A stretch of DNA of 64,000 nucleotides from an uncultured Acidobacteriaceae bacterium (GTDB lineage: Bacteria > Acidobacteriota > Terriglobia > Terriglobales > Acidobacteriaceae). The position numbers were made by a program, and so were the translations under genes. Numbering within the stretch: position 1 is the first letter of the stretch; each line of letters begins with the position of its first letter. The DNA lies in assembly GCA_937879855.1 (NCBI GenBank), contig CALFMO010000063.1, positions 1 through 64,000 on the forward strand. The letters run 5' to 3'. Shown here piece after piece: positions 35,968 to 44,782 of the stretch. The notes under the pieces are model-generated. The model saw only the letters and a program-made list of their open reading frames with translations. It ran no database searches and was not told the origin of the DNA.

Positions 35968-37479
35968 TCACTGCTTCAGAGCCACCACAGTCACAGCGGA
36001 CGGCGGAAGATGAACAGTATCCTTCGCGAGCTTTTGCGCTACCGGGGCTGTCGTAGTCGATTGGTCCACGCGTTGCTCGTCGCCGCCGGCCGCGCCGTCG
36101 ATAGTCACCTCCAGCCCTCGATCACGCTTGTTAACCAGTAGTACCTTGCGTTTGCCCTGGGGGGTGATAAATCCCTGGGCGTATATTTGCACCGCTGGGT
36201 CGGGCTGCATAATTTCATCGGCCGCGTTCGGCTCAATGATCTTGTCACCCGGACCAAAATTATCGTGCAGCACCTTTACCACCCAGTAGCGGGCATTGGG
36301 TTCACCGGTTTCCCAATTGACAAGCGTTGTGCTGGCAAACTGGCCGGGATAATCGATCAACTCGGCAGCGGTGATGATGTCGATACCCTTCGCCGCCAAA
36401 TGTCCATAGACATACGCCCAGACCGCGCCCGACAAGTTCCAGAAAGAAGGGGGAATAGGCTCCGCAGGCTTCACTGCTTCGGCTGGAACTAATATCGATC
36501 CTAATTCGGTGATATCGGTTTTTGCCTCCGGTAAGAAACGCTTGCGAATGGCTTCGATGTAGCCGACGGCGGTCAATATCCGGTCAGCCTGGCGGAAAAT
36601 TGTGTACTGCATGATTTCCGGGGTCTCATCCGATTCGGAAAAGGTGTAGAAGTGATAGGAAACGATGTCGACCGGAATCCCGGCCTGGTGATTCTTCGGA
36701 TCGAAGAAATACGTGACGAACTGGGGAAGGTTCGCGGTATCGGAAAGCGTCGGTCCCATGAACTTCATATTGGGAGCGATCTTCCGGACGGATGCTACAC
36801 TGGCGTCGTAGAGTGCCGTGAGATCTTCCGGACTGAAGCGCTGGTCTTCCTCATTAAGCGGCTCCCAGTATTCGAAGTCGTAAGCATGTCCCGAAGGATG
36901 CCAAACGCCCAACTCATCCTTGAAACCGCCATTAAGGTACCAACCCGCCACACGCGCCTGATAGGCGGCAAGTAGCTCCGCGCTCGACGGGCTCACCTTC
37001 CCGTCTCTCGAATAGGTCCAATCAATCGCTTGGGGGTCCTCCGGGTAAAGGTTGGGAGTAGGCGTTGTGAGCATCCAGGATGGGATTGTGCCCGCCTGGA
37101 ACACGACCGGATGTCCGGCAGTCGCTTTCATAAAATCGTCGATCACGTCATCCAGGAGATTAAAGTCCCAATACGTCTGGCTTTTATCCGGAGGCCGCAG
37201 TTCGGCGACCGCTAACTTAGGATAGGGGAACCAAGGCTGGATACGTGAGTAGTCGGCATTGAGGTCATGCAGCGCCTTGTAAAGCTTGTCGTGGATAGGC
37301 TGGCCGCGGTAAAGCGGTGGCTCGGGGCAGTCCTGAATTGCGATATTTGACTTGGATATGGCAACGACTTTATCCCAATGGAGCACCAACTTGATGTCGG
37401 ATTCAGCTACTGGAGCCGCGAAACGTGGCAAGGGTCCAATGACAAATAGCAAGATCAAGATTCGATGGAGACCGCTCAT
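35968..37479 (-). CDS. Secreted GH39-like glycoside hydrolase (copy 1), 503 aa
   Basis: A signal peptide (LHRILILLFVIGPLPRFAAP) precedes a (beta/alpha)8 barrel of clan GH-A type. The acid/base glutamate is in YWEPLNEED (the NE pair) and the nucleophile glutamate in TDITELGSI. PIHDKLYKALHDLNADYSRI, VDIVSYHFYTFSESDE and GSWML-like loops fit GH39, which includes beta-xylosidase and alpha-L-iduronidase. A C-terminal beta domain (KRKVLLVNKRDRGLEVTIDG) follows. A close relative lies at 52976-54508. It probably acts in the periplasm on uronate- or xylose-containing oligosaccharides. GGGAG lies eight bases before ATG 37479. It is followed upstream on the same strand by a CocE-type hydrolase. Confidence 0.82.
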   Translation of the reverse strand: MSGLHRILILLFVIGPLPRFAAPVAESDIKLVLHWDKVVAISKSNIAIQDCPEPPLYRGQPIHDKLYKALHDLNADYSRIQPWFPYPKLAVAELRPPDKSQTYWDFNLLDDVIDDFMKATAGHPVVFQAGTIPSWMLTTPTPNLYPEDPQAIDWTYSRDGKVSPSSAELLAAYQARVAGWYLNGGFKDELGVWHPSGHAYDFEYWEPLNEEDQRFSPEDLTALYDASVASVRKIAPNMKFMGPTLSDTANLPQFVTYFFDPKNHQAGIPVDIVSYHFYTFSESDETPEIMQYTIFRQADRILTAVGYIEAIRKRFLPEAKTDITELGSILVPAEAVKPAEPIPPSFWNLSGAVWAYVYGHLAAKGIDIITAAELIDYPGQFASTTLVNWETGEPNARYWVVKVLHDNFGPGDKIIEPNAADEIMQPDPAVQIYAQGFITPQGKRKVLLVNKRDRGLEVTIDGAAGGDEQRVDQSTTTAPVAQKLAKDTVHLPPSAVTVVALKQ

Positions 37480-37584
37480 TTAAAGACTCCCGTTTTCGGC
37501 GTCGCCCGTTAACGCAGCTCAATTTTGATCAAGCATTTCTAAACTGGCGGGTTACTCGCTCAATTGCCGACCTCGATCTCACCT

Positions 37585-39579
37585 TCACGATTCGACTATG
37601 GGTAGAACAATGTGCGATGGCCGATTCGAATTATGAAATATCGTTTGAGAAGCTTTTTTCAATTGAGTCTCCTCACCGAAGCGCCCTCCAGTGTTGGGAT
37701 TGCGGTCATACTTGGGGAAGTTGCTGCTGGAAATCTCCACCTGAATCCGATGTCCGTTTTTGAAAACATGGCTTACTGACCATAGGTCGATGGTGTATTC
37801 GTAGTTTTTACCGGGAGTGATGAGTTCCTGCTTCTTGAAAGAATTTCGGTAACGCGCTCGTATGATTCCCTCGCGAAGTATTTGAGCGTAGCCGTTGGGG
37901 TACACATCGACGAGTTTGGCTGTAAAGTCGGTATCCGGGGCGGTGGAAGCTGCGTACAGCGTGCACAGGATGCGGCCGGTTACTTCTAAATCCTTCCCGA
38001 CCGGTTCGCTGGTATAAACCAGAATATCGTTTCGACCTTGCACTAAGCGCTGGTCCCGCGGGCCGTCCGAATTTGGAATGCCATAACCCTGCCACTGCTC
38101 AATACATCCGTAGGTCGGCACCGGATCCTGCGGATCATAGACGAAGTCATCGCTGGCTGCGCCTTTGGAAGGCTCGGTGGTCAGAATCCCGTCTCCATAG
38201 CGGCTGTTCGCATGCCCCGAACTTCCGAAATAATATTTCGTCGGAACCGCCCGGCTCAGCGGCCAATCCACTTCCTTCCGCCACTCGTTTTCGCCCATCA
38301 CAAAAATGTTTACGGGCGGCTCGTCGAGCATGCCGTTTTCGATTCCTTTTAGCCAGTAGTCATACCAACGCAGCTCAATCGGCTTTTGAAAAAACAGGTC
38401 CCATCGTAGATCGGGGGGAAGATCCTCAGCGCTCGCCTGGACGCCGAAGTCGATATCGCCCACTATGCGACGGCCGGTTGCGTGCTCCCAGGGGCCGACA
38501 ATCAGATGGTGCTTCTTGCGCAGCGCTTCCGGGCCGTACTGGTTCATTCCCAGATAGCCGTTGATTGTGGCCTGCGAAACCTGGTCGTACCAACCCGTAA
38601 TGTTTAATGTGGGCACTTTAACCTGCGGATATCTGCCGGCACTCATTTCCCCGACTTTGGGCCGGTCGCCCACGCTGAAGCGCCAGTAATAATCGTTGTC
38701 TGGATGCTCCATGAAGTCTTTCCAAAGCTCGGTACTCTTTCCCAGCAGCACTTCGTCGATGGATTTTACGGGAAGATGATGAACCGCTTTGTTCCAGTCG
38801 AACCAATCGGTTTCGAGATTGAAGTTGTTGGTCCGGCTCCCGCCGAGAACAGCGAGTATGTGCATGCTGTTGGTCAGCTGGAATGCACCGTTGGGATAGA
38901 TGTTGTCGTGGTGATCGTCAGGGCTGCAATACGGAATGATCGTGCTCAAGTAAGGGCTACCTTCGGTGGCTCCCATCCACTGCGTGAATCCGAGATATGA
39001 CGGACCCGCCATGCCGATCTTGCCCGAACTCCATTTTTGCACGCCGATCCAATTCAGACAGTCCTGCACATCCTGGCCTTCATATCCACCCTTGCGCCAA
39101 TCAGTGTGCCAAAAGAAATAAGGATCACCGCCAGAGTCATATCTCCCTCGGCAGTCAACTGTGATGACCACATACCCGCGCGGCACAAAGTATTTCGCTC
39201 TCGAAATAGCGAAGCCGGTGTTTGATTTGTCGTAGGCGTAGTGAAGATAAACGACCGGGAAGTTCCCTTCTGCCTTTGGCCGCCAGATGTTGGCCGCGAG
39301 CATGACCCCGTCCCGCATGGGGATTTTCATATTGAATTCAAACTGGATTTCATACTGCGGCTGCGACAACTTGCTTACCCAGGACGGATCAGCTCGCACG
39401 AACCAGGGCTCGTTGCCCGAATTTGTAGTGACTGAGTCGGCGGGGTCGAGATCCGCGGCACCGGGTTTTGCGGCTTCCGCTTCCGCAGCCAGCGAAGCTG
39501 GAACCACGGGGAGCGCGGCTGCTGCCACGCTGGCTACTCCCTTCATAAAGTCACGCCGGCCCAGCGATTCATTGGACAT
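37585..39579 (-). CDS. Secreted CocE/NonD family hydrolase (copy 1), 664 aa
   Basis: ATG 39579 (MSNESLGRRDFMKG) follows AGGAGAG and begins a Tat signal (GRRDFMKGVASVAAAALPVV). The alpha/beta-hydrolase domain has the nucleophile elbow GPSYLGFTQW, HYAYDKSNTGFAISRAKYFV before it, and HHLIVGPWEH with the likely catalytic His. A C-terminal beta-sandwich (EVTGRILCTLYAASTAPDTD, KNGHRIQVEISSSNFPKYDR) is typical of the X-Pro dipeptidyl-peptidase C-domain. Family members cleave ester or amide bonds (cocaine esterase, acyl amino-acid or glutaryl hydrolases). A close copy lies at 61784-63697. The substrate here may be an ester on a plant polymer. Confidence 0.85.
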   Translation of the reverse strand: MSNESLGRRDFMKGVASVAAAALPVVPASLAAEAEAAKPGAADLDPADSVTTNSGNEPWFVRADPSWVSKLSQPQYEIQFEFNMKIPMRDGVMLAANIWRPKAEGNFPVVYLHYAYDKSNTGFAISRAKYFVPRGYVVITVDCRGRYDSGGDPYFFWHTDWRKGGYEGQDVQDCLNWIGVQKWSSGKIGMAGPSYLGFTQWMGATEGSPYLSTIIPYCSPDDHHDNIYPNGAFQLTNSMHILAVLGGSRTNNFNLETDWFDWNKAVHHLPVKSIDEVLLGKSTELWKDFMEHPDNDYYWRFSVGDRPKVGEMSAGRYPQVKVPTLNITGWYDQVSQATINGYLGMNQYGPEALRKKHHLIVGPWEHATGRRIVGDIDFGVQASAEDLPPDLRWDLFFQKPIELRWYDYWLKGIENGMLDEPPVNIFVMGENEWRKEVDWPLSRAVPTKYYFGSSGHANSRYGDGILTTEPSKGAASDDFVYDPQDPVPTYGCIEQWQGYGIPNSDGPRDQRLVQGRNDILVYTSEPVGKDLEVTGRILCTLYAASTAPDTDFTAKLVDVYPNGYAQILREGIIRARYRNSFKKQELITPGKNYEYTIDLWSVSHVFKNGHRIQVEISSSNFPKYDRNPNTGGRFGEETQLKKASQTIFHNSNRPSHIVLPIVES

Positions 39580-39682
39580 CTTCTCTCCTCGTTTCGATCT
39601 TTGTCTGACTAGCTTCGCGGCTCGGATCAAATTGTTGACCGACATCTACAGCCAGATGGAGCTAACAACACAGAAGTTACGA

Positions 39683-41395
39683 TTAGCGTCCGATCAGGGC
39701 GACCTGTTTGGACTCGGCGTGGCGAACACGGACTATGTAGTCGCCGCCGCTCAATGCCCGCAAGGTGTATCCCGCCTGTTGGAGATCGCTTCGCTCATTC
39801 AGCATCTTGTCTCCTGCCATGACCCGGAATGGTTTGAAGCTCAATCGCAGTACGGCTACTCCACGATCGTCGAAGGTCTGGTATGCGACCTTGCGGTCTT
39901 CGTATTTCACATTCTGAACAACAGAAGAGGAGCGCAGAAGATGATTCTGTCCAATAGGTGCCAAGTCGGGAATGGCCCCCATGGCCCACATGAGATTCCG
40001 CCCGGCATCGGCGTATCCATCTTCAAACCAGTACGTAGAGCCATGACTAAGTCCGCAGCAGGCAAACTTGCCGTCGGAACTCATGAAGTAGGTTGCATAA
40101 TTCAGGGAGCGGAAGGCATTTTCTCGCGCGTTGGCATCGCCGGTTTTTTCGTAATACAGGGCGTTGATGGCCCCCCAGGCTGCGGTGCGGCAACTCAACC
40201 CCGCCCTCGAGCAACAACTGAGGCCGCTGAGGCCGGGGATTGGCACTATTGCATGCTGCTGCTCGTCGATTGCCCAAGCCCCGAAAAAGGGTCCACGTCC
40301 GAGCATGCCGCGACTTCGATCCAGCAAGTATCCGACGTGAGTCTGCCAGGAGCGCAACGCTGTTGGATTAGGGTCAAGGCTCGCCGGATCATTGTGGGTA
40401 AGGATGTAATACGCGGTCATCATGGAGCTTTGGTCATTGACATTCAGCGTATCTTTGGGGACATCTTCGTAATAGCCTGTCCACAGGTCCGAAGATGGAT
40501 TCTCGGTGAGTTGGATGGTAAGAATCCAGTTCCAAGCGAGATCCCGCGTCTTTCGAAAGCCTGCTATGTCGCCCGCGCCGATGCGGATTAGTTCGTCAAA
40601 TAGTCTGACGGAAGCGACGATCATGCCCCCAAACTCTTCACGGTCAATTACCTCGCCGCTGTGGGCATCGACACGAAAGGGCCAGGGAGTGTGGTCCGCA
40701 TCCCCTGGACGGACATGTTTAACGAGGGCGTCGGCGCAACGCAATCCCGCGTCCAGGTATTTCCGCTCGCCGGTTATTTCATAGAAATACACGTAGCCAA
40801 GGCCGAGTTCCGCGATCTTGTCAGTTTCGATTCCGCCGTAGAATTGGGTTGGCATGTCGGAGATGCAGCGCCCGTATTCTTTATCGCCGGGACACGACGT
40901 GGCGAATGGAACCCCAGCCCAATTCCAATCATTTGGCGTGGTTCCGTGGGCCATTTGGTAATCGAGCATTTCGCGAATGACGGGGATGGCTTCTTCGTCC
41001 CCCGAATATGGATACCAGTTCACCAATTCGTCCACGAGGTGAGCGTATAAACTTGCGGGGTTATGCTGGTAAACAACCCCTTGCAGATTTTCTTCCTGGA
41101 AGATAGGAAACGTCAGATAGATCTTGAGGTTTGTGCCTTTCGCAGTATCCAGCGGAACTTTGTGTTCTAGAAAATCCCACGTCAATCGCAAAACCTGGTC
41201 GTAACCGAGATTTCTCTCCGGGTGGTACCAAGCCAAAAGCTTGTCATGAGAATCCAAAACGACGTCGTGCCAGGGCATTTGAGCATTGAGGTAGTTAGGG
41301 TCTTGGGCCGCAGACGAGCAGACCCAGAAAAAGACCCCCCAACTGCCGCATAGAAAGGCTCGGACGAACCAGTGGCGGACCTTAAAAGATTTCAT
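39683..41395 (-). CDS. Secreted six-hairpin-glycosidase-like protein of unknown substrate, 570 aa
   Basis: ATG 41395 follows AGGAGGG and starts a signal peptide (FVRAFLCGSWGVFFWVCSSA). The rest is mostly helical, in the repeating hairpin pattern of (alpha/alpha)6 enzymes: LYAHLVDELVNWYPYSGDEE, IETDKIAELGLGYVYFYEIT, CADALVKHVRPGD, VRLFDELIRIGAGDIAGFRK and AWGAINALYYEKTGDANARE. A small beta domain closes it. I recognise no assigned family; the fold houses glycosidases, lyases and epimerases. Unusual CysCys and cysteine-rich spots (LSCCSRAGLSCRTAAWG, FACCGL) suggest disulfides or metal binding. An operator and promoter lie upstream (41463-41520). Confidence 0.7.
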   Translation of the reverse strand: MKSFKVRHWFVRAFLCGSWGVFFWVCSSAAQDPNYLNAQMPWHDVVLDSHDKLLAWYHPERNLGYDQVLRLTWDFLEHKVPLDTAKGTNLKIYLTFPIFQEENLQGVVYQHNPASLYAHLVDELVNWYPYSGDEEAIPVIREMLDYQMAHGTTPNDWNWAGVPFATSCPGDKEYGRCISDMPTQFYGGIETDKIAELGLGYVYFYEITGERKYLDAGLRCADALVKHVRPGDADHTPWPFRVDAHSGEVIDREEFGGMIVASVRLFDELIRIGAGDIAGFRKTRDLAWNWILTIQLTENPSSDLWTGYYEDVPKDTLNVNDQSSMMTAYYILTHNDPASLDPNPTALRSWQTHVGYLLDRSRGMLGRGPFFGAWAIDEQQHAIVPIPGLSGLSCCSRAGLSCRTAAWGAINALYYEKTGDANARENAFRSLNYATYFMSSDGKFACCGLSHGSTYWFEDGYADAGRNLMWAMGAIPDLAPIGQNHLLRSSSVVQNVKYEDRKVAYQTFDDRGVAVLRLSFKPFRVMAGDKMLNERSDLQQAGYTLRALSGGDYIVRVRHAESKQVALIGR

Positions 41396-41462
41396 CGGGC
41401 CCTCCTTAAGTGATGGCGAGGTTTCCAGAATCACCGATCGGTGCTGCCCCAAAAACATATGT

Positions 41463-41520
41463 GAAACGAACTGTTTCACATGAAAGATCGGAGAATACGA
41501 CCACTTATACTCCTTGTCAA
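41463..41520 (-). promoter_or_regulatory. Promoter and downstream operator of the six-hairpin-type gene
   Basis: On the minus strand TTGACA (41515-41520), 17 bases and TATTCT (41492-41497) make a good promoter. Downstream of the -10 lies GAAAC-GAACT-GTTTC (41463-41477), whose arms extend to a 9-bp perfect inverted repeat (41459-41481). A protein bound here would block initiation or elongation, so this site is repressor-like, in contrast to the upstream sites of the GH94, TonB and GH39 promoters. Confidence 0.6.
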
Positions 41521-41655
41521 GATTAGACTAAGAATCAGCGGGAATAGGCCGGAAGTTCAGTCAGTAGAGTCAGGGAGCCGATCCTAACGCAGTCTGGTTT
41601 TCGATACCGAGAGCGCTGCGTACCTACAGAGTCACAAGATGCGGTGGATAGAATC

Positions 41656-43437
41656 TTATTGTGATAACACCGGCATGCCGGACCCTTCCTTCAGTACCTG
41701 GAAGGTGTTGACGTGGGGTGCGTCAAATCGCTCGAGTGCTCCACTAGGCCAGCGCACTTCGAGAAAGTCGACTTTCGACGCCCCTCCGAGACCGAAGTGC
41801 AACCTCATATCGCTCTGGGACATGTAACAGCAGCCGCTTCGGACCTCCGCAACCTGGTTGAGTCCTCCTGCTTTGATTTTGACTCTTGCGCCGATGGCAT
41901 CGCGATTGGACCGGGTACCAACCAGCTTGAATGAAATCCAGTTTGCTTTTTTTCCGCGATTTCTAAACAAGCTGGCTCGGGAATCCAGATTGTTCACGAC
42001 GATTTCGAGAGCCCCACTATTGTCCAGATCGCCATACGCAAGGCCGCGCGACGAAGTACGCAGCAGCGTCCCCGGACCGGACTGCTCGGTCATGTCGGCA
42101 AACGTTCCATCCTCCAGGTTGTAGTAGAAGTTTTTCTCTTCGTTGAAGCGGCTGCCTCGCTTAAGTTGATCGATGTTCGGGTAGACGTGACCGTTAGCTA
42201 TAAAAATGTCCTGCCACCCGTCATTATCCAAATCCACAAACGCAACGCCCCAGCCAACTTGATGCGTGCGGTACCCCAGCCCGGCCCGAATGGCCACATC
42301 AGTAAAATAGCCGTCCCCGTCATGGAGAAAAAGCGCCGGGATGTCGTCATCAAACGTCGTGACTACCAGACTCAGCCGGCCGCTGTGATTGAAGTCTGCG
42401 GCATCTGCTCCCATCGACCCCTGCTCTTCGCCGTTTTCATTAAGGGCTACTCCTGCCTGAAATGCCGTGTCGGTAAAGGTTCCGTCATGATTGTTACGGA
42501 GCAGGATGTTGGGTGTCGAATCGCAAGCCAGAAAAACGTCGGGCCATCCATCTCCGTCGAAATCGCCTGTAATGACTGAAAAGCAGTAATACCCCGAGGG
42601 CTGGTCAAAATGACTCTCCTGTGAAACATCTTTGAACGTTCCATTCCCCAGATTGCGGTACAAGATGTTTTGTCCACCTGGAAGCCCGCGCGGTCCGCAT
42701 ACCACCAGCAGTCCTTTAAAAGCGCACGAATTGCTGGCTTCCGGCGTAGTCTTAGGATCGAAGCGGACATAGTTAGCCACCGCGATGTCGAGGAAGCCAT
42801 CGCGGTCATAATCGAAGAAGGAACAGCCTGTGCTCCACCTATTGCCGTCCACAGGGAGCCCCGCTTTTCTCGTGACATCGGTGAAGTGGCCGCCTCCATC
42901 ATTGTGATAAAGCACATTGTGCCCGTAATACGTGACAAAAAGATCTTCCTTGCCGTCGTTGTCATAATCGCCGACGCATGCACCCTGGCCCCATCCATGC
43001 GAGACCAGTCCGGCTTCTGCGGTGACATCTTTGAAGTGAAGATTACCCAGATTTTTGTATAAGCGACTGGTGGGTCTCGCCGCACCTGCCGCTGAAGTCC
43101 ATCGGTCGCCATTGACAAGAAAAATATCCGGCAGTCCGTCGCCGTCGTAGTCGAAAATCGCTACGCCCCCGCCGGTGGCCTCGACAAGAAACTTTTTGTT
43201 CAGGGGGTCGCCTGAAACATGGTGGAAGTCGAGACCGGCCTGCGGTGCAATATCCTCGAGCGAAATGGTCGGCAGATTCTTAAGAAGTGTGACCGGTTTT
43301 CGAGGCGGCGGCTCGTGATGCGGAGAAGCCATTCCCGTCTGACCGAACGACCTGCAATTAATCGCCAAGATAAGTGTCGCAAGGCAAGCCCATGGTCGAG
43401 CAGCTGGGCGAATTTTCCCGCGGGGAAAGGGGCGCAA
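41656..43437 (-). CDS. Secreted CRTAC1-like FG-GAP/VCBS and ASPIC/UnbV repeat protein, 593 aa
   Basis: A TTG start at 43437 is supported by AGGAG six bases upstream, which overlaps the TPR gene's stop. A signal-like hydrophobic stretch (ACLATLILAINCRSFGQ) leads to repeated FG-GAP/VCBS calcium-binding blades (FDYDGDGLPDIFLVNGDRW, YDNDGKEDLFVTYYG, GDFDGDGWPDVFLAC, FVDLDNDGWQDIFIANGHVY) that would build a beta-propeller. The C-terminus is an ASPIC/UnbV domain (GTRSNRDAIGARVKIKAGG, RLHFGLGGASKVDFLEVRWP). Such proteins are outside the membrane and often sit beside TonB receptors. The TPR gene 9 bp upstream makes the common TPR-ASPIC pair, divergent from the TonB receptor. Confidence 0.85.
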   Translation of the reverse strand: MRPFPRGKIRPAARPWACLATLILAINCRSFGQTGMASPHHEPPPRKPVTLLKNLPTISLEDIAPQAGLDFHHVSGDPLNKKFLVEATGGGVAIFDYDGDGLPDIFLVNGDRWTSAAGAARPTSRLYKNLGNLHFKDVTAEAGLVSHGWGQGACVGDYDNDGKEDLFVTYYGHNVLYHNDGGGHFTDVTRKAGLPVDGNRWSTGCSFFDYDRDGFLDIAVANYVRFDPKTTPEASNSCAFKGLLVVCGPRGLPGGQNILYRNLGNGTFKDVSQESHFDQPSGYYCFSVITGDFDGDGWPDVFLACDSTPNILLRNNHDGTFTDTAFQAGVALNENGEEQGSMGADAADFNHSGRLSLVVTTFDDDIPALFLHDGDGYFTDVAIRAGLGYRTHQVGWGVAFVDLDNDGWQDIFIANGHVYPNIDQLKRGSRFNEEKNFYYNLEDGTFADMTEQSGPGTLLRTSSRGLAYGDLDNSGALEIVVNNLDSRASLFRNRGKKANWISFKLVGTRSNRDAIGARVKIKAGGLNQVAEVRSGCCYMSQSDMRLHFGLGGASKVDFLEVRWPSGALERFDAPHVNTFQVLKEGSGMPVLSQ

Positions 43438-43446
43438 GAAGAACTC

Positions 43447-44457
43447 CTAGGGTGCCGGCACTGGGGTACGAGCCCGGGAACCGCCGGTCTTCATTCTCAA
43501 GAGTGCCTGCTCCTCCGCTAGAATCTGCGCCTCCTTGATGTCTGACTGCCGTAGCTCCCTAAGGTATTTGAAGAGCTCCTCTGCCTTTTTGGGGTCACCG
43601 TATCGCTGCTGGAGTCGTGCCAAATGGTAGTAGCTGAGCTCAAATTTCGGATCTAGTTTTATTGATTCCTCGTAGTCATCGATGGCCGCCTGGTACTTTT
43701 TCAGTTCCTCATCGGATCTTCCCCGCATCATCCACGCCAGGGGTTCGAGCGGATACCTCTCTGTCGAGAGCATGAATTGTTCATTCGCTTCGGAGAAACG
43801 TCCAAGTCTAAACAACGCGAGGCCGTAATTGTAAGCATAAGAGCTGAATTCCTTGTTGGTTGGAGAATTGCTGAGGCGGACTGCCTTGGCAAAGAATGGC
43901 AGAGCCTCGTCGAAGCGATTCTGTGTGTAGGCAATCCTGCCCAAAAAGAAATTAACGGGTCCTTCGAAGTCACGATGATTCACAAGCGGCTGAAATTCAC
44001 GACGCGCCGCATTCAAACGGCCCAGACGAAACAGACTGACGCCACGACTGAATCGCCAAAGGCTCTGCAGCGGTTCTGGCGGATTGGGAGGGCGGAGAAT
44101 ACGAAGGACATCCAGATCTCGATTCAGCGATTGATACAACTGCGCGAGCCTCGAGCGGACTTCCGTGTTCGAGGGATCCAGTTCGCATGCTATTTCGTAA
44201 TGATGCATTGCACGTTGTGAATCGCCCAAACTCAACTCGACCTCTGCGAGGGCTGCATGATATTTCGGCTGTCTTGGGCTCAGCCGAATGGCCTCAGTCA
44301 GGGACGCCTTAGCGTCGTTGGCATCCCCATTCTGAAACGTTTGCCACCCCCTTTCCGCCAGTTTAGCGCCGGTTTGACTCTGCCCAGCCCACGCCGAGAG
44401 GGCCGCAAGGGCGAGAACAAGCACAGACGACGCGAAAGCCTGCAATTTACCTTTCAT
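43447..44457 (-). CDS. Secreted TPR-repeat protein, 336 aa
   Basis: A signal peptide (LQAFASSVLVLALAALSAWA) is followed by about eight tetratricopeptide repeats (GWQTFQNGDANDAKASLTEA, YHAALAEVELSLGDSQRAMH, PVNFFLGRIAYTQNRFDEAL, YYHLARLQQRYGDPKKAEEL). It probably works as a periplasmic or outer-membrane-attached scaffold. The next gene, an ASPIC/UnbV propeller protein, starts 9 bp downstream and its ribosome site overlaps this gene's stop, so the two are co-translated. An operator-like site (44539-44553) lies about 80 bp upstream. The divergent TonB receptor suggests a joint role in polymer capture. Confidence 0.85.
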   Translation of the reverse strand: MKGKLQAFASSVLVLALAALSAWAGQSQTGAKLAERGWQTFQNGDANDAKASLTEAIRLSPRQPKYHAALAEVELSLGDSQRAMHHYEIACELDPSNTEVRSRLAQLYQSLNRDLDVLRILRPPNPPEPLQSLWRFSRGVSLFRLGRLNAARREFQPLVNHRDFEGPVNFFLGRIAYTQNRFDEALPFFAKAVRLSNSPTNKEFSSYAYNYGLALFRLGRFSEANEQFMLSTERYPLEPLAWMMRGRSDEELKKYQAAIDDYEESIKLDPKFELSYYHLARLQQRYGDPKKAEELFKYLRELRQSDIKEAQILAEEQALLRMKTGGSRARTPVPAP

Positions 44458-44538
44458 CGCCTACCACTTTACCTAAACTCTCTCGGCGGAGGAAGCTCAA
44501 ATTGCGAAGGCGGTGGTACATGGGAAAATGACATGGAT

Positions 44539-44553
44539 GAAACGTGCCGTTTC
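44539..44553 (-). promoter_or_regulatory. Operator GAAAC-GTGCC-GTTTC upstream of the TPR-ASPIC pair
   Basis: Perfect 5-bp half-sites in the same spacing (N5) as the sites at 34339-34353 and 41463-41477, placed about 82 bp upstream of the TPR gene ATG. I see no strong -35/-10 pair for this gene. It shares the 325-bp divergent region with the TonB-receptor operator. Confidence 0.5.
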
Positions 44554-44624
44554 GGCACGGTTTAGCCAGACGGCGGCAATCCCTATGAATAAAACCTGAG
44601 GCCAATCGACGTATGGTACATAAT

Positions 44625-44687
44625 GTTTCACAAATGAAACACAACGCAAGAATTCTCTTGACAATCAATCTGTGTCGTTCGTACGAT
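44625..44687 (+). promoter_or_regulatory. Operator GTTTCA-N4-TGAAAC and promoter of the TonB-receptor gene
   Basis: GTTTCACAAATGAAAC spans 44625-44640, preceded by ATAAT and a weak third half-site (GGTAC). The -35 TTGACA lies at 44658-44663, 17 bases after the palindrome, and TACGAT (44682-44687) is 18 bases further. The geometry equals that of the GH39-operon promoter and is close to that of the GH94 promoter, which supports a common regulator. Confidence 0.65.
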
Positions 44688-44782
44688 GTGCGGCGAACTG
44701 AGGGGCGCAGTTCAAAGTCTGGCTCACAGGCAACCGTCTCTATTACGTGCTTCGCGAAGTGCAAAGAGAGGGGGAGACCAAC

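Noticed and set aside
39287..40591. 434-codon plus-strand frame spanning two minus-strand genes
   Set aside because: It overlaps the ends of the CocE-type and six-hairpin-type genes, which have signal peptides, ribosome sites and known folds.
44747..44782. Earlier start for the TonB receptor (MLREVQREGETN)
   Set aside because: The ATG at 44783 has GGGGAG at proper spacing and directly begins the signal peptide; the upstream codons are charged and would precede it.
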